A DNA stretch of 64,000 nt from contig SUZN01000005.1 in the NCBI GenBank assembly GCA_015059905.1, positions 1 to 64,000 on the forward strand, read 5' to 3'. Positions 20,705 through 29,597 of this stretch are shown here, piece by piece. Positions within the stretch are counted from its first letter, which is position 1. Each line of letters opens with the position of its first letter. The DNA is from Rikenellaceae bacterium. GTDB lineage: Bacteria; Bacteroidota; Bacteroidia; Bacteroidales; Rikenellaceae. The notes under the pieces were generated by a model, which saw nothing but the letters and a program-made list of their open reading frames with translations, searched no databases and was not told the DNA's origin. The position numbers and the translations under genes are program-made.

Positions 20705-23494
20705 ATGACAATGAAAAGACTATTTATATTGGTTATCTTGTTGGCAATGATGCCATTTGCTGGCACAAATGCACAGGATGCTCGCAACCGCGTCACATCT
20801 ACTATCATCGCTGACGCATTGGCTACATTGCCTGCCGAGACTCCAGAGGCTTACAACAAGACTATGGATGAGTTGGCTCGCACAGGTGCCGAGGGCATGG
20901 AGACCATCTGCGCTATGTTGAAGCCAGCAGCCGAGGGTGTAAACAACTCGGCTATCGAGTACGCTATTCACGGCGTAGCATCTTACGTTTCAAAGAACCA
21001 CCTTACACTCCAGAACGGCGTTCGCGCTGGTTTGAAGAGTGCTATCAACAAGGCTACAAACAAGCCTATCCAGGCATTCTTGATGACTGCTTTGGAGGTT
21101 TGCGCCACAGCAGAGGATGCAGAGTTCTACGCAGAGAAGCTCTCTGACGAGTATTTGGCTAACTTCGCAGCTCGCTCTTTGGCTACTTTGAAGGGCACAG
21201 AGCCTGTGGTTAAGTCACTCATCGAGAATCAGGGCGAGAACGGCTTGAGCAAGAAGCTCCTGGCGCAGATCGCATCTTACAAGCATATCCCAGCTGTAGA
21301 GCCTACATTGCTCGAGTGGTTGGAGGGTGCAACAGAGGAGGAGACTGCACAGATTAACCTCGCTCTGGCATCTTGCGGCTCGGCTGACGCTGTTAAGACA
21401 TTGGCTGCAGCTGCGGCTGATGCTAACTACGCATTCGAGACAACTGATGCTTACGGTGCTTACACTCGCATCTTGAACCGTATGGTAGAGGAGAACCCTG
21501 CCGTAGCGGAGAAGGCTGCAAAGAAACTTATGAAGCAGGATGCTGCCAACGTACGCTTGGAGGGCTTGGATATCCTCGTTCAGCTTCACGGCAAGGAGAC
21601 TACTCCTCTCGTATTGAAGGCGTTGAAGGATGACTGCCGCCAGTATCGTTACGGTGCGTTGCGCGCTGCCGAGGCTTACGCTTGCGGTTGCACTCACGCA
21701 GCTGTTGCCGAGCAGTTGGCAAAGGCTTCTGACGCTGCCGAGGTTGATATCTTGAACTGGTTGGGTGCTAACCACGCCGCTTCACAGGTAGAGGCTGTTT
21801 GCGCAGAGCTTAACGATGAGAATATCGAGGTTGTTTGCGCCGCTATCGAGGCTGCAAGCCGTATCGGTGGCGACTCTGCTGCCGAGGCTATCTTCGCAAA
21901 GGTTGAGTCAGTTGACCCAGCTTCAGAGGAGGGCAAGACAGTTATTGATGCTGCTATCCCTGCACTTTTGGCATTCAACGGCTCTGTAAACAATGGTGTT
22001 GTTAAGGCTCTCGCAGGTAACGATGCAAGCAAGGCTGTTGCTTATGCAGTTTTGGGCAAGCGCCGTATCCCAGAGGCTGCTGACGCTGTTATCGCTTCTG
22101 CAAAGGGCGGCAACGCTGCTGCACAGAAGGTTTTGGCTAACGTAGCAACAGCGAAGGACTTCGATGCTTTGTGCGAGATTTACGAGGCAGGCAAGGGCTC
22201 TGCTACCGCTATCAACAAGGCTATCCAGGATAAGCCAGCTGCCGAGCAGGTTGCTGCCGTTCAGGCTCGTATGGCGAAGGCTGCTGACAAGAAGCACCTC
22301 TACTACCCAGTATTGGCAAGCACAGGCTCGGAGGATGTAATTCCAGTATTGGTTGCAGGTTACAAGGAGGGCAACAAGGATGGTCAGGCATTTGCTTCAA
22401 TGCTTTCAGTAAACTCTGACAAGATGATTGATCCACTCTACGAGGTTGCAACATCTAACGCCGAGTTGAAGGATCAGGCTTTGGCTCGCTACATCCGCCT
22501 TACACAGTCATCTCGCTTGAACAACGACCGTAAGTATATGAACTACCGCAAGGCGTTGGAGACAAAGCCATCAGTAGGTGTTCAGAACGCAGCTTTGACA
22601 GCTATCGCTGCTACACAGAACTATCAGGGTATGATGCTTGCTGCTGAGTATATGGATAACGAGGCTACTGCACAGGCTGCTGCTAACACAGTTATGCAGA
22701 TTGCTACAAAGCACCCAGAGTACTACAGCGCAGAGGTTAAGGCATTGCTCGAGAAGGTATCTGCTACATTGAACGACGGCGACGCTGTTTACAAGCGTAA
22801 GGATATCGAGAAGTTCATCTCGGAGAACAAGGAGGGCGCACAGCACTCTATCATCACAGAGCTTTCAGAGGAGGAGAAGGCAGAGGGCTTCGAGCTTCTG
22901 TTCAACGGTCAGGATATGTCAGCATGGACAGGCAACGTGGAGGCTTACCAGCCAGTGAACGGTGCTATGTACGTTACTGCATCTTACGGCTCAACAGGTA
23001 ACCTCTACACAAAGAAGGAGTATGCTGACTTCGTATTCCGCTTTGAGTTCTGCTTCGACCGCGAGGGCGTAAACAATGGTGTAGGTATCCGCACACCTAT
23101 GGGTGTTGATGCAGCTTATCACGGTATGGAGATTCAGGTATTGCACCACGATGCTCCTATCTACGCAGGCTTGCGCGAGTACCAGGTACACGGCTCTGTA
23201 TATGGTATCATCCCAGCGAAGCGTATCAAGTGGGGTCCTCTCGGCGAGTGGCACACAGAGGAGATTCGCATCAAGGGTGACAACATCAAGGTTACAGTTG
23301 ATGGCGTAGTTATCGTTGATGGCAACATCCGCAAGGCTTGCCAGGGTCACAACGTAGCTCCAGATGGTGGTTACAACAAGTACACTGTTGACCATTTGAA
23401 CCACCCAGGCTTGTTCAACAAGAAGGGTCACATCGGTTTCCTTGGTCACGGTCAGGGTATCAAGTACCGCCACGTACGCGTGAAGGAGTTGTAA
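20705..23494 (+). CDS. Secreted HEAT-repeat protein with C-terminal DUF1080 (3-keto-disaccharide hydrolase-like) domain
   Basis: Signal MKRLFILVILLAMMPFAGTNA; alanine-rich alpha repeats; C-terminus GFELLFNGQDMSAWTGN...NNGVGIRTPMG...GHIGFLGHGQGIKYRHVRVKEL. Confidence 0.9.
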   Translation: MTMKRLFILVILLAMMPFAGTNAQDARNRVTSTIIADALATLPAETPEAYNKTMDELARTGAEGMETICAMLKPAAEGVNNSAIEYAIHGVASYVSKNHLTLQNGVRAGLKSAINKATNKPIQAFLMTALEVCATAEDAEFYAEKLSDEYLANFAARSLATLKGTEPVVKSLIENQGENGLSKKLLAQIASYKHIPAVEPTLLEWLEGATEEETAQINLALASCGSADAVKTLAAAAADANYAFETTDAYGAYTRILNRMVEENPAVAEKAAKKLMKQDAANVRLEGLDILVQLHGKETTPLVLKALKDDCRQYRYGALRAAEAYACGCTHAAVAEQLAKASDAAEVDILNWLGANHAASQVEAVCAELNDENIEVVCAAIEAASRIGGDSAAEAIFAKVESVDPASEEGKTVIDAAIPALLAFNGSVNNGVVKALAGNDASKAVAYAVLGKRRIPEAADAVIASAKGGNAAAQKVLANVATAKDFDALCEIYEAGKGSATAINKAIQDKPAAEQVAAVQARMAKAADKKHLYYPVLASTGSEDVIPVLVAGYKEGNKDGQAFASMLSVNSDKMIDPLYEVATSNAELKDQALARYIRLTQSSRLNNDRKYMNYRKALETKPSVGVQNAALTAIAATQNYQGMMLAAEYMDNEATAQAAANTVMQIATKHPEYYSAEVKALLEKVSATLNDGDAVYKRKDIEKFISENKEGAQHSIITELSEEEKAEGFELLFNGQDMSAWTGNVEAYQPVNGAMYVTASYGSTGNLYTKKEYADFVFRFEFCFDREGVNNGVGIRTPMGVDAAYHGMEIQVLHHDAPIYAGLREYQVHGSVYGIIPAKRIKWGPLGEWHTEEIRIKGDNIKVTVDGVVIVDGNIRKACQGHNVAPDGGYNKYTVDHLNHPGLFNKKGHIGFLGHGQGIKYRHVRVKEL

Positions 23495-23669
23495 TCTGAT
23501 ACAATTTAAGGGTGGCGGGCATAGCTCGCCATACCTTTATATATAATAAAGGAGCTGCAAAATAGAGAATGTTTGCAGTTCCTTTATTTATAAAATCACA
23601 TCAAAAGATAAGATGTAGAGCATAAAAGAGGTGAAAAATTCGTTTTTTTGCATTTTTTTTGCTAAAAAA

Positions 23670-23700
23670 TTTGCAGAGTCAGATTTTTGCTCTATATTTG
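23670..23700 (+). promoter_or_regulatory. Bacteroidetes promoter for tRNA-Glu
   Basis: TTTG-N19-TATATTTG, 20 bp before the tRNA. Confidence 0.75.
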
Positions 23701-23720
23701 CACCACGAAACGAGAACAAT

Positions 23721-23792
23721 GGTGGATTCATCTAAGGGCTAGGATACATGCCTCTCACGCATGACATAGGGGTTCGAATCCCCTATCCACTA
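23721..23792 (+). tRNA. tRNA-Glu(CTC)
   Basis: GGTGGATTCATCTAAGGGCTAGGATACATGCCTCTCACGCATGACATAGGGGTTCGAATCCCCTATCCACTA; anticodon stem CATGC/GCATG, loop CTCTCAC. Confidence 0.88.
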
Positions 23793-23800
23793 CAAAAAAG

Positions 23801-23826
23801 AAAAGCAGTCAGAGATGACTGCTTTT
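23801..23826 (+). terminator. Terminator after tRNA-Glu
   Basis: AAAAGCAGTCA-GAGA-TGACTGCTTTT followed by T-run. Confidence 0.85.
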
Positions 23827-24145
23827 TTCTTTTTGTAGTCATATTGACATTCCCTTCCCTCTGTCCCCTCCCTTTGACAAAGGGAGGGGCTTGTTTTGCA
23901 TCTGCTGGCGTATTGGGGCGGGGGATGTTGATTTATCAACTTCTTGCGAGTGAAATCTTTTGTTAAAGCCTCCGCGGCGAGCGGAGGGGAAAGGCGTTAA
24001 GCGGAGCGACATTTGTCGCGGAGTAGCCAATCCCAAACAAACAAAAAACAAAGCAGTCAGATTATTGACTGCTTTTTGTTTTTTTGTAGTTATATCTACA
24101 TTTCCTCCCCTCTGTCCCCTCCCTTTGGCAAAGGGAGGGGCTGGG
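23803..24145. repeat. Duplicated terminator plus CCCTCCCTTTGnCAAAGGGAGGG element (two diverged direct copies)
   Basis: GCAGTCA..TGACTGC + TTTTTGTAGT + CTCTGTCCCCTCCCTTTG[A/G]CAAAGGGAGGGGCT seen at ~23803-23891 and ~24051-24143. Confidence 0.75.
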
Positions 24146-24161
24146 GTTACCTCACGACTCA

Positions 24162-24974
24162 CTATCTCTTCTCCGCTTTATATGCCTCGACGGCTTTGCG
24201 GACCTTGCCGTGCTGGAGCAGCAGCTGGCGGGCGAGGGAGTAATCATCAATGCCTGTTTCCTCCATAATCATACGCGCACCACGGTCAACAAGTTTGCTA
24301 TTGGTAAGCTCCATATCGACCATACGGTTACCGCGAACGTGCCCCAGGCGTATCATCGTAGCCGTTGAAATCATATTCAGGATGAGCTTCTGCGCTGTGG
24401 CAGCCTTCATTCGGGTGCTGCCCGTAACGAACTCGGGTCCCACGACAGCCTCGATAGGCAGCTCCGACTCCGCAGCAAGTGTGGAGTTCTCATTATTGGT
24501 TATGCATGCCGTCAGCAATCCTCGCGTACGCGCCTGCTTGATAGCCCCCACAACATATGGGGTTACGCCCGACGCAGCAATGCCGATGAGCGTATCATCC
24601 TCGGTAGGGTTAAACTGCTCTATATCAAGCCACCCCTGCGCGCTGTCGTCCTCGGCGCCTTCGACCGAATTACGCACAGCGCCATCGCCACCAGCAATCA
24701 GACCGATAAACTTATCGCGCACGCCATAGGTCGGAGGTATCTCCGAGGCATCCACAACGCCCAGACGACCACTCGTGCCTGCGCCAATATAAAATACTCG
24801 CCCACCTCGTTTCATCCTCTCCACAACGCCCTCTACAACACGTTCTATCTGGGGTATCGCACGCCCCACCGCCGCAGGTACAGTCATATCCTCGGTATTC
24901 ATCGCCTGCAGGAGCTGCATTGTGGTCATCGTATCAAGGTGCTGATAGTTAGATGATTGTTCTGTTGTTCTCAT
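24162..24974 (-). CDS. murQ: N-acetylmuramic acid 6-phosphate etherase
   Basis: FYIGAGTSGRLGVVDASEIPPTYG; GIAASGVTPYVVGAIKQAR; TGSTRMKAATAQKLILNMISTATMIRLGHVRGNRMVDM. Confidence 0.97.
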   Translation of the reverse strand: MRTTEQSSNYQHLDTMTTMQLLQAMNTEDMTVPAAVGRAIPQIERVVEGVVERMKRGGRVFYIGAGTSGRLGVVDASEIPPTYGVRDKFIGLIAGGDGAVRNSVEGAEDDSAQGWLDIEQFNPTEDDTLIGIAASGVTPYVVGAIKQARTRGLLTACITNNENSTLAAESELPIEAVVGPEFVTGSTRMKAATAQKLILNMISTATMIRLGHVRGNRMVDMELTNSKLVDRGARMIMEETGIDDYSLARQLLLQHGKVRKAVEAYKAEKR

Positions 24975-25813
24975 ATGGTGTGATATTTTATAAGTTCTTC
25001 AATAGGTGCGCCGACAAACCGCGAAATCCTCACTCCCTCCTGCTCAGCAACGCGGGTAAATATATCCTTCAACGCATTGCCAAAGCCTCCGACAACCCCT
25101 ATCGGGAAACTAGCCACGTCATACTGCTTGAGCGCGCGGCGTATGAATGACCTAAAGTTTTCATCGACAAGCGTTCGGATATAGTCATCATCATAATACT
25201 CAAGGATAAAGGGCGCCAGCGAGCCCAGAAACGCCGCAGGAGAGGTGGAGTGATATACACGCTCTACAATAGCGGCATAATCATAGCCGTAACGGGCTGT
25301 GAAATCATCGGCTATATATTTGGGTATCAACCCCTTCAATAAATCTGCAACAAACATCCTTCCGAGTGCGGCGGCGCTGCCTTCATCACCCAGGATGAAG
25401 CCTCCCGAATAGACCTTTTTGACGATTTTTTCGCCATCATACAGGCACGAATTGGAGCCTGTGCCAACTATCGCAACAATACCCGCACTATGACCACACG
25501 TAGCACGTACGGCAGCCGTCATATCATCAAGAATCTCCACCTCGGCACCGCAGAAATGCCCCCGAAATGTCTGCGTGAGTGAGGTACGTATAGACTCTGT
25601 CACCACGCCTGCAGTGTACATATAGAGTGCCTCAACGGCGATATTCTGCCCCTTCAGCCGCCTGCACGCATCCGCAATCGTAGCCTCAATAGCGCTAAAT
25701 GGCATAGAGGAAATATTCATCCCCGACGCCGAGAGGCGAGCCACCTGCTGCCCTGCATCAGAGACTACCACCCAATCGCTCTTGGTCGCACCACTCTCGA
25801 TAATCAGCTTCAT
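24971..25813 (-). CDS. BadF/BadG-type sugar kinase (N-acetylglucosamine/MurNAc kinase-like)
   Basis: IESGATKSDWVVV; VGTGSNSCLYDGEKIVKKVYSGGFILGDEGSAAALGR; overlaps murQ. Confidence 0.88.
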   Translation of the reverse strand: MKLIIESGATKSDWVVVSDAGQQVARLSASGMNISSMPFSAIEATIADACRRLKGQNIAVEALYMYTAGVVTESIRTSLTQTFRGHFCGAEVEILDDMTAAVRATCGHSAGIVAIVGTGSNSCLYDGEKIVKKVYSGGFILGDEGSAAALGRMFVADLLKGLIPKYIADDFTARYGYDYAAIVERVYHSTSPAAFLGSLAPFILEYYDDDYIRTLVDENFRSFIRRALKQYDVASFPIGVVGGFGNALKDIFTRVAEQEGVRISRFVGAPIEELIKYHTI

Positions 25814-27111
25814 ACCTGCTCCTGTTTTCTCAATTTCGCAGCATCCTTATCGAAGAAAAATATCTTTGCCACAAGCATCACAATGCCAGCAACAACCCAT
25901 ATAGCGCCCAATGTGGCGATACCGCCCGAAAGACCCAGTTTGGGGCTCATAAGACCGAGAATCAGCGGTGCCAGCGAGCCCATACCGAAACCGAACATCT
26001 GCAACACTGCCGATGATGAGGAGTGGTATCTCTCGGAGATTACGTCATAGAGGATTGCATAAGTGTTTGCATCGAAGAACGCCCTGAAGAATCCGAAACC
26101 TGCCAAGGCGGCATAGACCACAACAATCTCCTTTGACAGACCCATCAACACGATACAAGGCGCCGCGAGCAACAATCCGCACGCCTGCAACACAAGACGA
26201 TTCTTACCGCCGCCCTTGCTTGCCGCCAGCCTATCGGACAAACTGCCCGCAACCAAAACTCCCACGAATGCCGCCGCGTGAGTCCAGAACATAGAGTTAA
26301 ATCCCGCCGAGGCGGAACTTAAATCAAAGGTCTCCATCAGGCACTTGGGCATCCACGTAAGGTAACCCGTAAGCACAAAGATAAGCGATGTGAAACCGAA
26401 TATCATACACACGGCAGTAGGCACTTTGAAGATTGCTGCCATAGCCTCAAAGAATGATGGTTTAGCCGAGGGCTGACCCACAGCCTGCTGGGGTTGTGAG
26501 TTCGGCTGGGGCTGCGGAGCTTGCTGGGCGGAGTTTTTATCCCTCAAGCGAAGGAGCAACACAAAGGCAAACAACACTCCTGCTGCACCGAAGATAAGGA
26601 ACGAGTATTGCCACCCCATCTTGTCGGCAACCAAGCCCGCCAGAAATCCACTCGCAATGACACCCACATAATAGGCAGTTTGGTGAATGGACATCGCTCG
26701 GGCGCGTGTGCTGCTGTCGTGATACTCGGCAATGATTGCTGGATAGGTAGGACCAAAGATAGCCTCGCCCACGCCCGTAGCCACGCTACGCATAAGAATC
26801 ATAAGCACCACCGTACTGGCATAACCTGTGAACATCGTCGCCACACTGAAGAGCGCCACACTGAAGATGATAATCCTGGAGCGACTCAATCGGTCAGCAA
26901 AATACCCCGCAAAGGGTACCGTACAAGCAAAGAAGAGATTAAAACAGGTTGATATCAGACCCATCGTGGCATCCGTCGCACCGAGAAACTCCTGGATATG
27001 GGGCAAGACGGTGTTGAACACCTGACGGTCGGCCTGATTAAGAAAATAGGCTACCCACAACAAAAATATAATCTCCCACTTGTAGGACTTCGAATTTACA
27101 TTCACTCTCAT
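25810..27111 (-). CDS. MFS transporter, putative MurNAc/amino-sugar permease by context
   Basis: MFS motifs GYFADRLSRSRIIIFS, AGSLSDRLA; PQ-rich central loop; overlaps kinase gene; start ATG 27111. Confidence 0.8.
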   Translation of the reverse strand: MRVNVNSKSYKWEIIFLLWVAYFLNQADRQVFNTVLPHIQEFLGATDATMGLISTCFNLFFACTVPFAGYFADRLSRSRIIIFSVALFSVATMFTGYASTVVLMILMRSVATGVGEAIFGPTYPAIIAEYHDSSTRARAMSIHQTAYYVGVIASGFLAGLVADKMGWQYSFLIFGAAGVLFAFVLLLRLRDKNSAQQAPQPQPNSQPQQAVGQPSAKPSFFEAMAAIFKVPTAVCMIFGFTSLIFVLTGYLTWMPKCLMETFDLSSASAGFNSMFWTHAAAFVGVLVAGSLSDRLAASKGGGKNRLVLQACGLLLAAPCIVLMGLSKEIVVVYAALAGFGFFRAFFDANTYAILYDVISERYHSSSSAVLQMFGFGMGSLAPLILGLMSPKLGLSGGIATLGAIWVVAGIVMLVAKIFFFDKDAAKLRKQEQV

Positions 27112-27205
27112 AACAACTGCTATTATATATAGACAAATATACGAAAAAAATCGGGAATGTATATCTGCTTTCCGAATAGAATATAATTCACGAAATAGCA
27201 GAAAC

Positions 27206-27502
27206 ACCACCCCTCCCTGCTACTCGGCGGTGGTGATGACGAGTTCGTTGCCCGATTTCAGTTGGTCGTGGGTGATTAAGGCGGTGCGCCGATTGGATGC
27301 TGTGGAGATTTTCTACTCGTTCGACGACAAGACATACACGATGATGCGCAACTGCCACCTGGCGGATAACTCGCCCGTGATGGTAGGTATGATGGCTGCC
27401 TGCCCCGACGGCAACGGCTTCAAGGCTACATTCGAGGGTTTCAAGATTAAGCACCTGCCCGATCAGCGTCGTCTGGAGTGGCTGGAGAGAAACAAGGAGT
27501 AG
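27206..27502 (+). pseudogene. 5'-truncated remnant of a DUF1349-like protein
   Basis: SAVVMTSSLPDFSWSWVIKAVRRLDAVEIFYSFDDKTYTMMRNCHLADNSPVMVGMMAACPDGNGFKATFEGFKIKHLPDQRRLEWLERNKE looks like an intact DUF1349 C-terminus with no N-terminal part upstream. Confidence 0.65.
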
Positions 27503-27555
27503 GTCACAGCCCCAGCAGTACGACTGCAAAAAAAAATGAGCCCGAAGGCTCACAA

Positions 27556-28401
27556 TCACTTAACAAACTCGACCTTTGCGGCGCAGGCATAGCCCTCGTT
27601 GTAGAGGTCGAGTAGTTTTTGTGTGTTGCGCTCCATACGGTCCACCACGATGGGTCGTTCGGGACGGATGACCGTCATACGCTGCTCCGCCTCCTGCTGC
27701 TCAACAAACTCTATCTGGCGGTTATACAGTGCATTACGCCCACGAATAGCCTCCTTCAGTGCGGGATATTTGCGATAGAAAAGTGGTGGCACCACGCTAG
27801 GCTTCGAGGGCTTGCGGTAGCCCTTGTTGCGGGTCAGCACGACCAGACAGTTATCATAACCAAGACTCGCGGCACGCTCAACGGGGATTGAGTCGGCAAT
27901 GCCGCCATCGAGCATAGGCTCGCCATCGACATAGCTTATGGGCGAGACAAAGGGCAGGCTACTCGAAGCCTTCACGATGTCAATCACGCGCCCAGGGTCG
28001 TGCTTCTCCTCATAGTAGCACGCCTTGCCCGTGAGGCACGAGGTGGTGACCATCTCAAAGTGCTCCTTGCACTGCGCCAGCACATCGTAGTGGTATGGCA
28101 CAATCTCCTCGGGGAACTTGTGAAAGAGCAGGTCGAAATCCATAATATTACCCTTGAGCAGCAACTGCTTAAAGCCTATATAGCGGTACTTTTCCAGCAA
28201 ATCGATATTGCTGAACTTACCTCTGCCACGCTGACCCGAGATATAAGACAGACCATTGCACGCGCCCGCGCTCACGCCTATCGTGTATGGGAAGCGTATG
28301 CCCCTATCCATCAGATTATCAAGCACTCCGCAAGTAAATACACCTCGCATACCTCCGCCCTCGAGCACAAGAGCTGACCTATCATTTAGTTTATACTCCA
28401 T
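27556..28401 (-). CDS. Patatin-like phospholipase
   Basis: ALVLEGGGMRGVFTCGVLD (oxyanion), GVSAGACNG (GxSxG), DGGIADSIPVE (catalytic Asp). Confidence 0.95.
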   Translation of the reverse strand: MEYKLNDRSALVLEGGGMRGVFTCGVLDNLMDRGIRFPYTIGVSAGACNGLSYISGQRGRGKFSNIDLLEKYRYIGFKQLLLKGNIMDFDLLFHKFPEEIVPYHYDVLAQCKEHFEMVTTSCLTGKACYYEEKHDPGRVIDIVKASSSLPFVSPISYVDGEPMLDGGIADSIPVERAASLGYDNCLVVLTRNKGYRKPSKPSVVPPLFYRKYPALKEAIRGRNALYNRQIEFVEQQEAEQRMTVIRPERPIVVDRMERNTQKLLDLYNEGYACAAKVEFVK

Positions 28402-28482
28402 CTTTCACCATTTATTCGGCAAAGTTAAGGAAAAGAGTGCAAAGATGAAAGTGCAAAGATGAAAGAGCAACCGACGCTGCGG

Positions 28483-28574
28483 AGCGAGGAAAAGCCGACT
28501 TTGGAGGCTTAACCGCTTTTTAAGAGCGAGGAAAAGCCGACTTTGGAGGCTTAACCGCTTTATAAGAGCGAGGC
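28483..28574. repeat. 42-bp tandem repeat, 2.2 copies
   Basis: gagcgaggaaaagccgactttggaggcttaaccgcttttnaa at 28483-28524 and 28525-28566, partial third unit. Confidence 0.9.
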
Positions 28575-28785
28575 AGAGAGCAAGTTTACTTGTATTCTGC
28601 CGAGCCGCGAGGAGGAAACACCACCCTTGTGGTGGGGTAAAGAGGAAAGAGGAAAGATTTTTCTTTGCTCTTTTTTACTCTCATTTAGCCATTATGCGTT
28701 TCTTTTCTCTGGAGAATTACCTTCGCCACCTTCGGTGTCGGGTAATGACGTGTTATTTTCAATCCTTACTCTTGTTTTTCGTAAA

Positions 28786-29241
28786 CTACAATACCCTTAC
28801 CGCGAGCGATGTGTGATGCAGAAAATGAAGCAAGGTTGATAACTGACTTTCGGGGCGAAAAGGGGCAAAGACAATCTCAACAGCGAGGTCGGTGGTTGCC
28901 CAATTGCGTAATTGCGAGGATGACAGATTGGCGCGACAAAGATTGCTAAATGAGATAAATAGAATATTACCATTGGCAAAGGATGTGCGAAGATGTGGAG
29001 GAATTCGTTTGTAGTGCGCCCTGCCCAGCGTCACCACTATGGGGCGATTATTTGCAAGTAGGATATCGCAAACAACGCGCTCTATGGGGGAGTGAAAGCC
29101 GCTAATCACAACCTTATCGCTACGGCTTATGGTTTGCGCCCACTCAATCGCCTTATCTAGCGCTTCGGGCGGAGAGTTGCGAGAGGCAAAAAAGGCTACA
29201 AGCTGACGAGAAAGCAAATCCTTATTTCCGTATAAGTCCAT
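28786..29241 (-). CDS. SLOG/DprA-like Rossmann protein
   Basis: KVVISGFHSPIERVVCDILLANNRPIVVTLGRA resembles the DprA/SLOG nucleotide-binding core; 151 aa. Confidence 0.5.
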   Translation of the reverse strand: MDLYGNKDLLSRQLVAFFASRNSPPEALDKAIEWAQTISRSDKVVISGFHSPIERVVCDILLANNRPIVVTLGRAHYKRIPPHLRTSFANGNILFISFSNLCRANLSSSQLRNWATTDLAVEIVFAPFRPESQLSTLLHFLHHTSLAVRVL

Positions 29242-29269
29242 AAAAAAGCGCAGGAAGTTTGTTTACTTA

Positions 29270-29444
29270 CCCGCACTCAAGGTCTTCGCTACCCACTAAC
29301 TCGAATAAGCAACAAGCGACCCACGCTGGATGTATATACAAACATACATCACGCCAAAAAGCGCAATGTAGCGATATAACATCGCAAGTGGATGCCCATT
29401 ACCGATCTCCGAGTTAGTCAAAATTGCGAAGTTTTGAGTACGAA
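29270..29444 (-). ncRNA. Candidate structured RNA, rod-like, ~175 nt
   Basis: Three coaxial helices on the minus strand: TTCGTACTCAA/TTGAGTGCGGG (11 bp with G.U), CTTCGC/GCGAAG, ACTAACTCG/CGAGTTAGT (9 bp), plus apical hairpin TACATTGCGC-TTTTTG-GCGTGATGTA. Confidence 0.55.
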
Positions 29445-29597
29445 GTTCGTCAATAAAACATCAAAAATATGTCCCTCGCACCATATCGGGGCGAGTTATT
29501 ACAAAGATAGAGAAAATTTATTTTTTGCACGCATCTTTTGCGACAAATTATACTTCCGCAAACTTTTTAAGGCATAATTTGTGCAGAAAGTGAGGGT

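Noticed and set aside
27188-27559. 123-aa minus-strand ORF opposite the DUF1349-like remnant
   Set aside because: No recognisable motif; the plus strand carries the recognisable domain.
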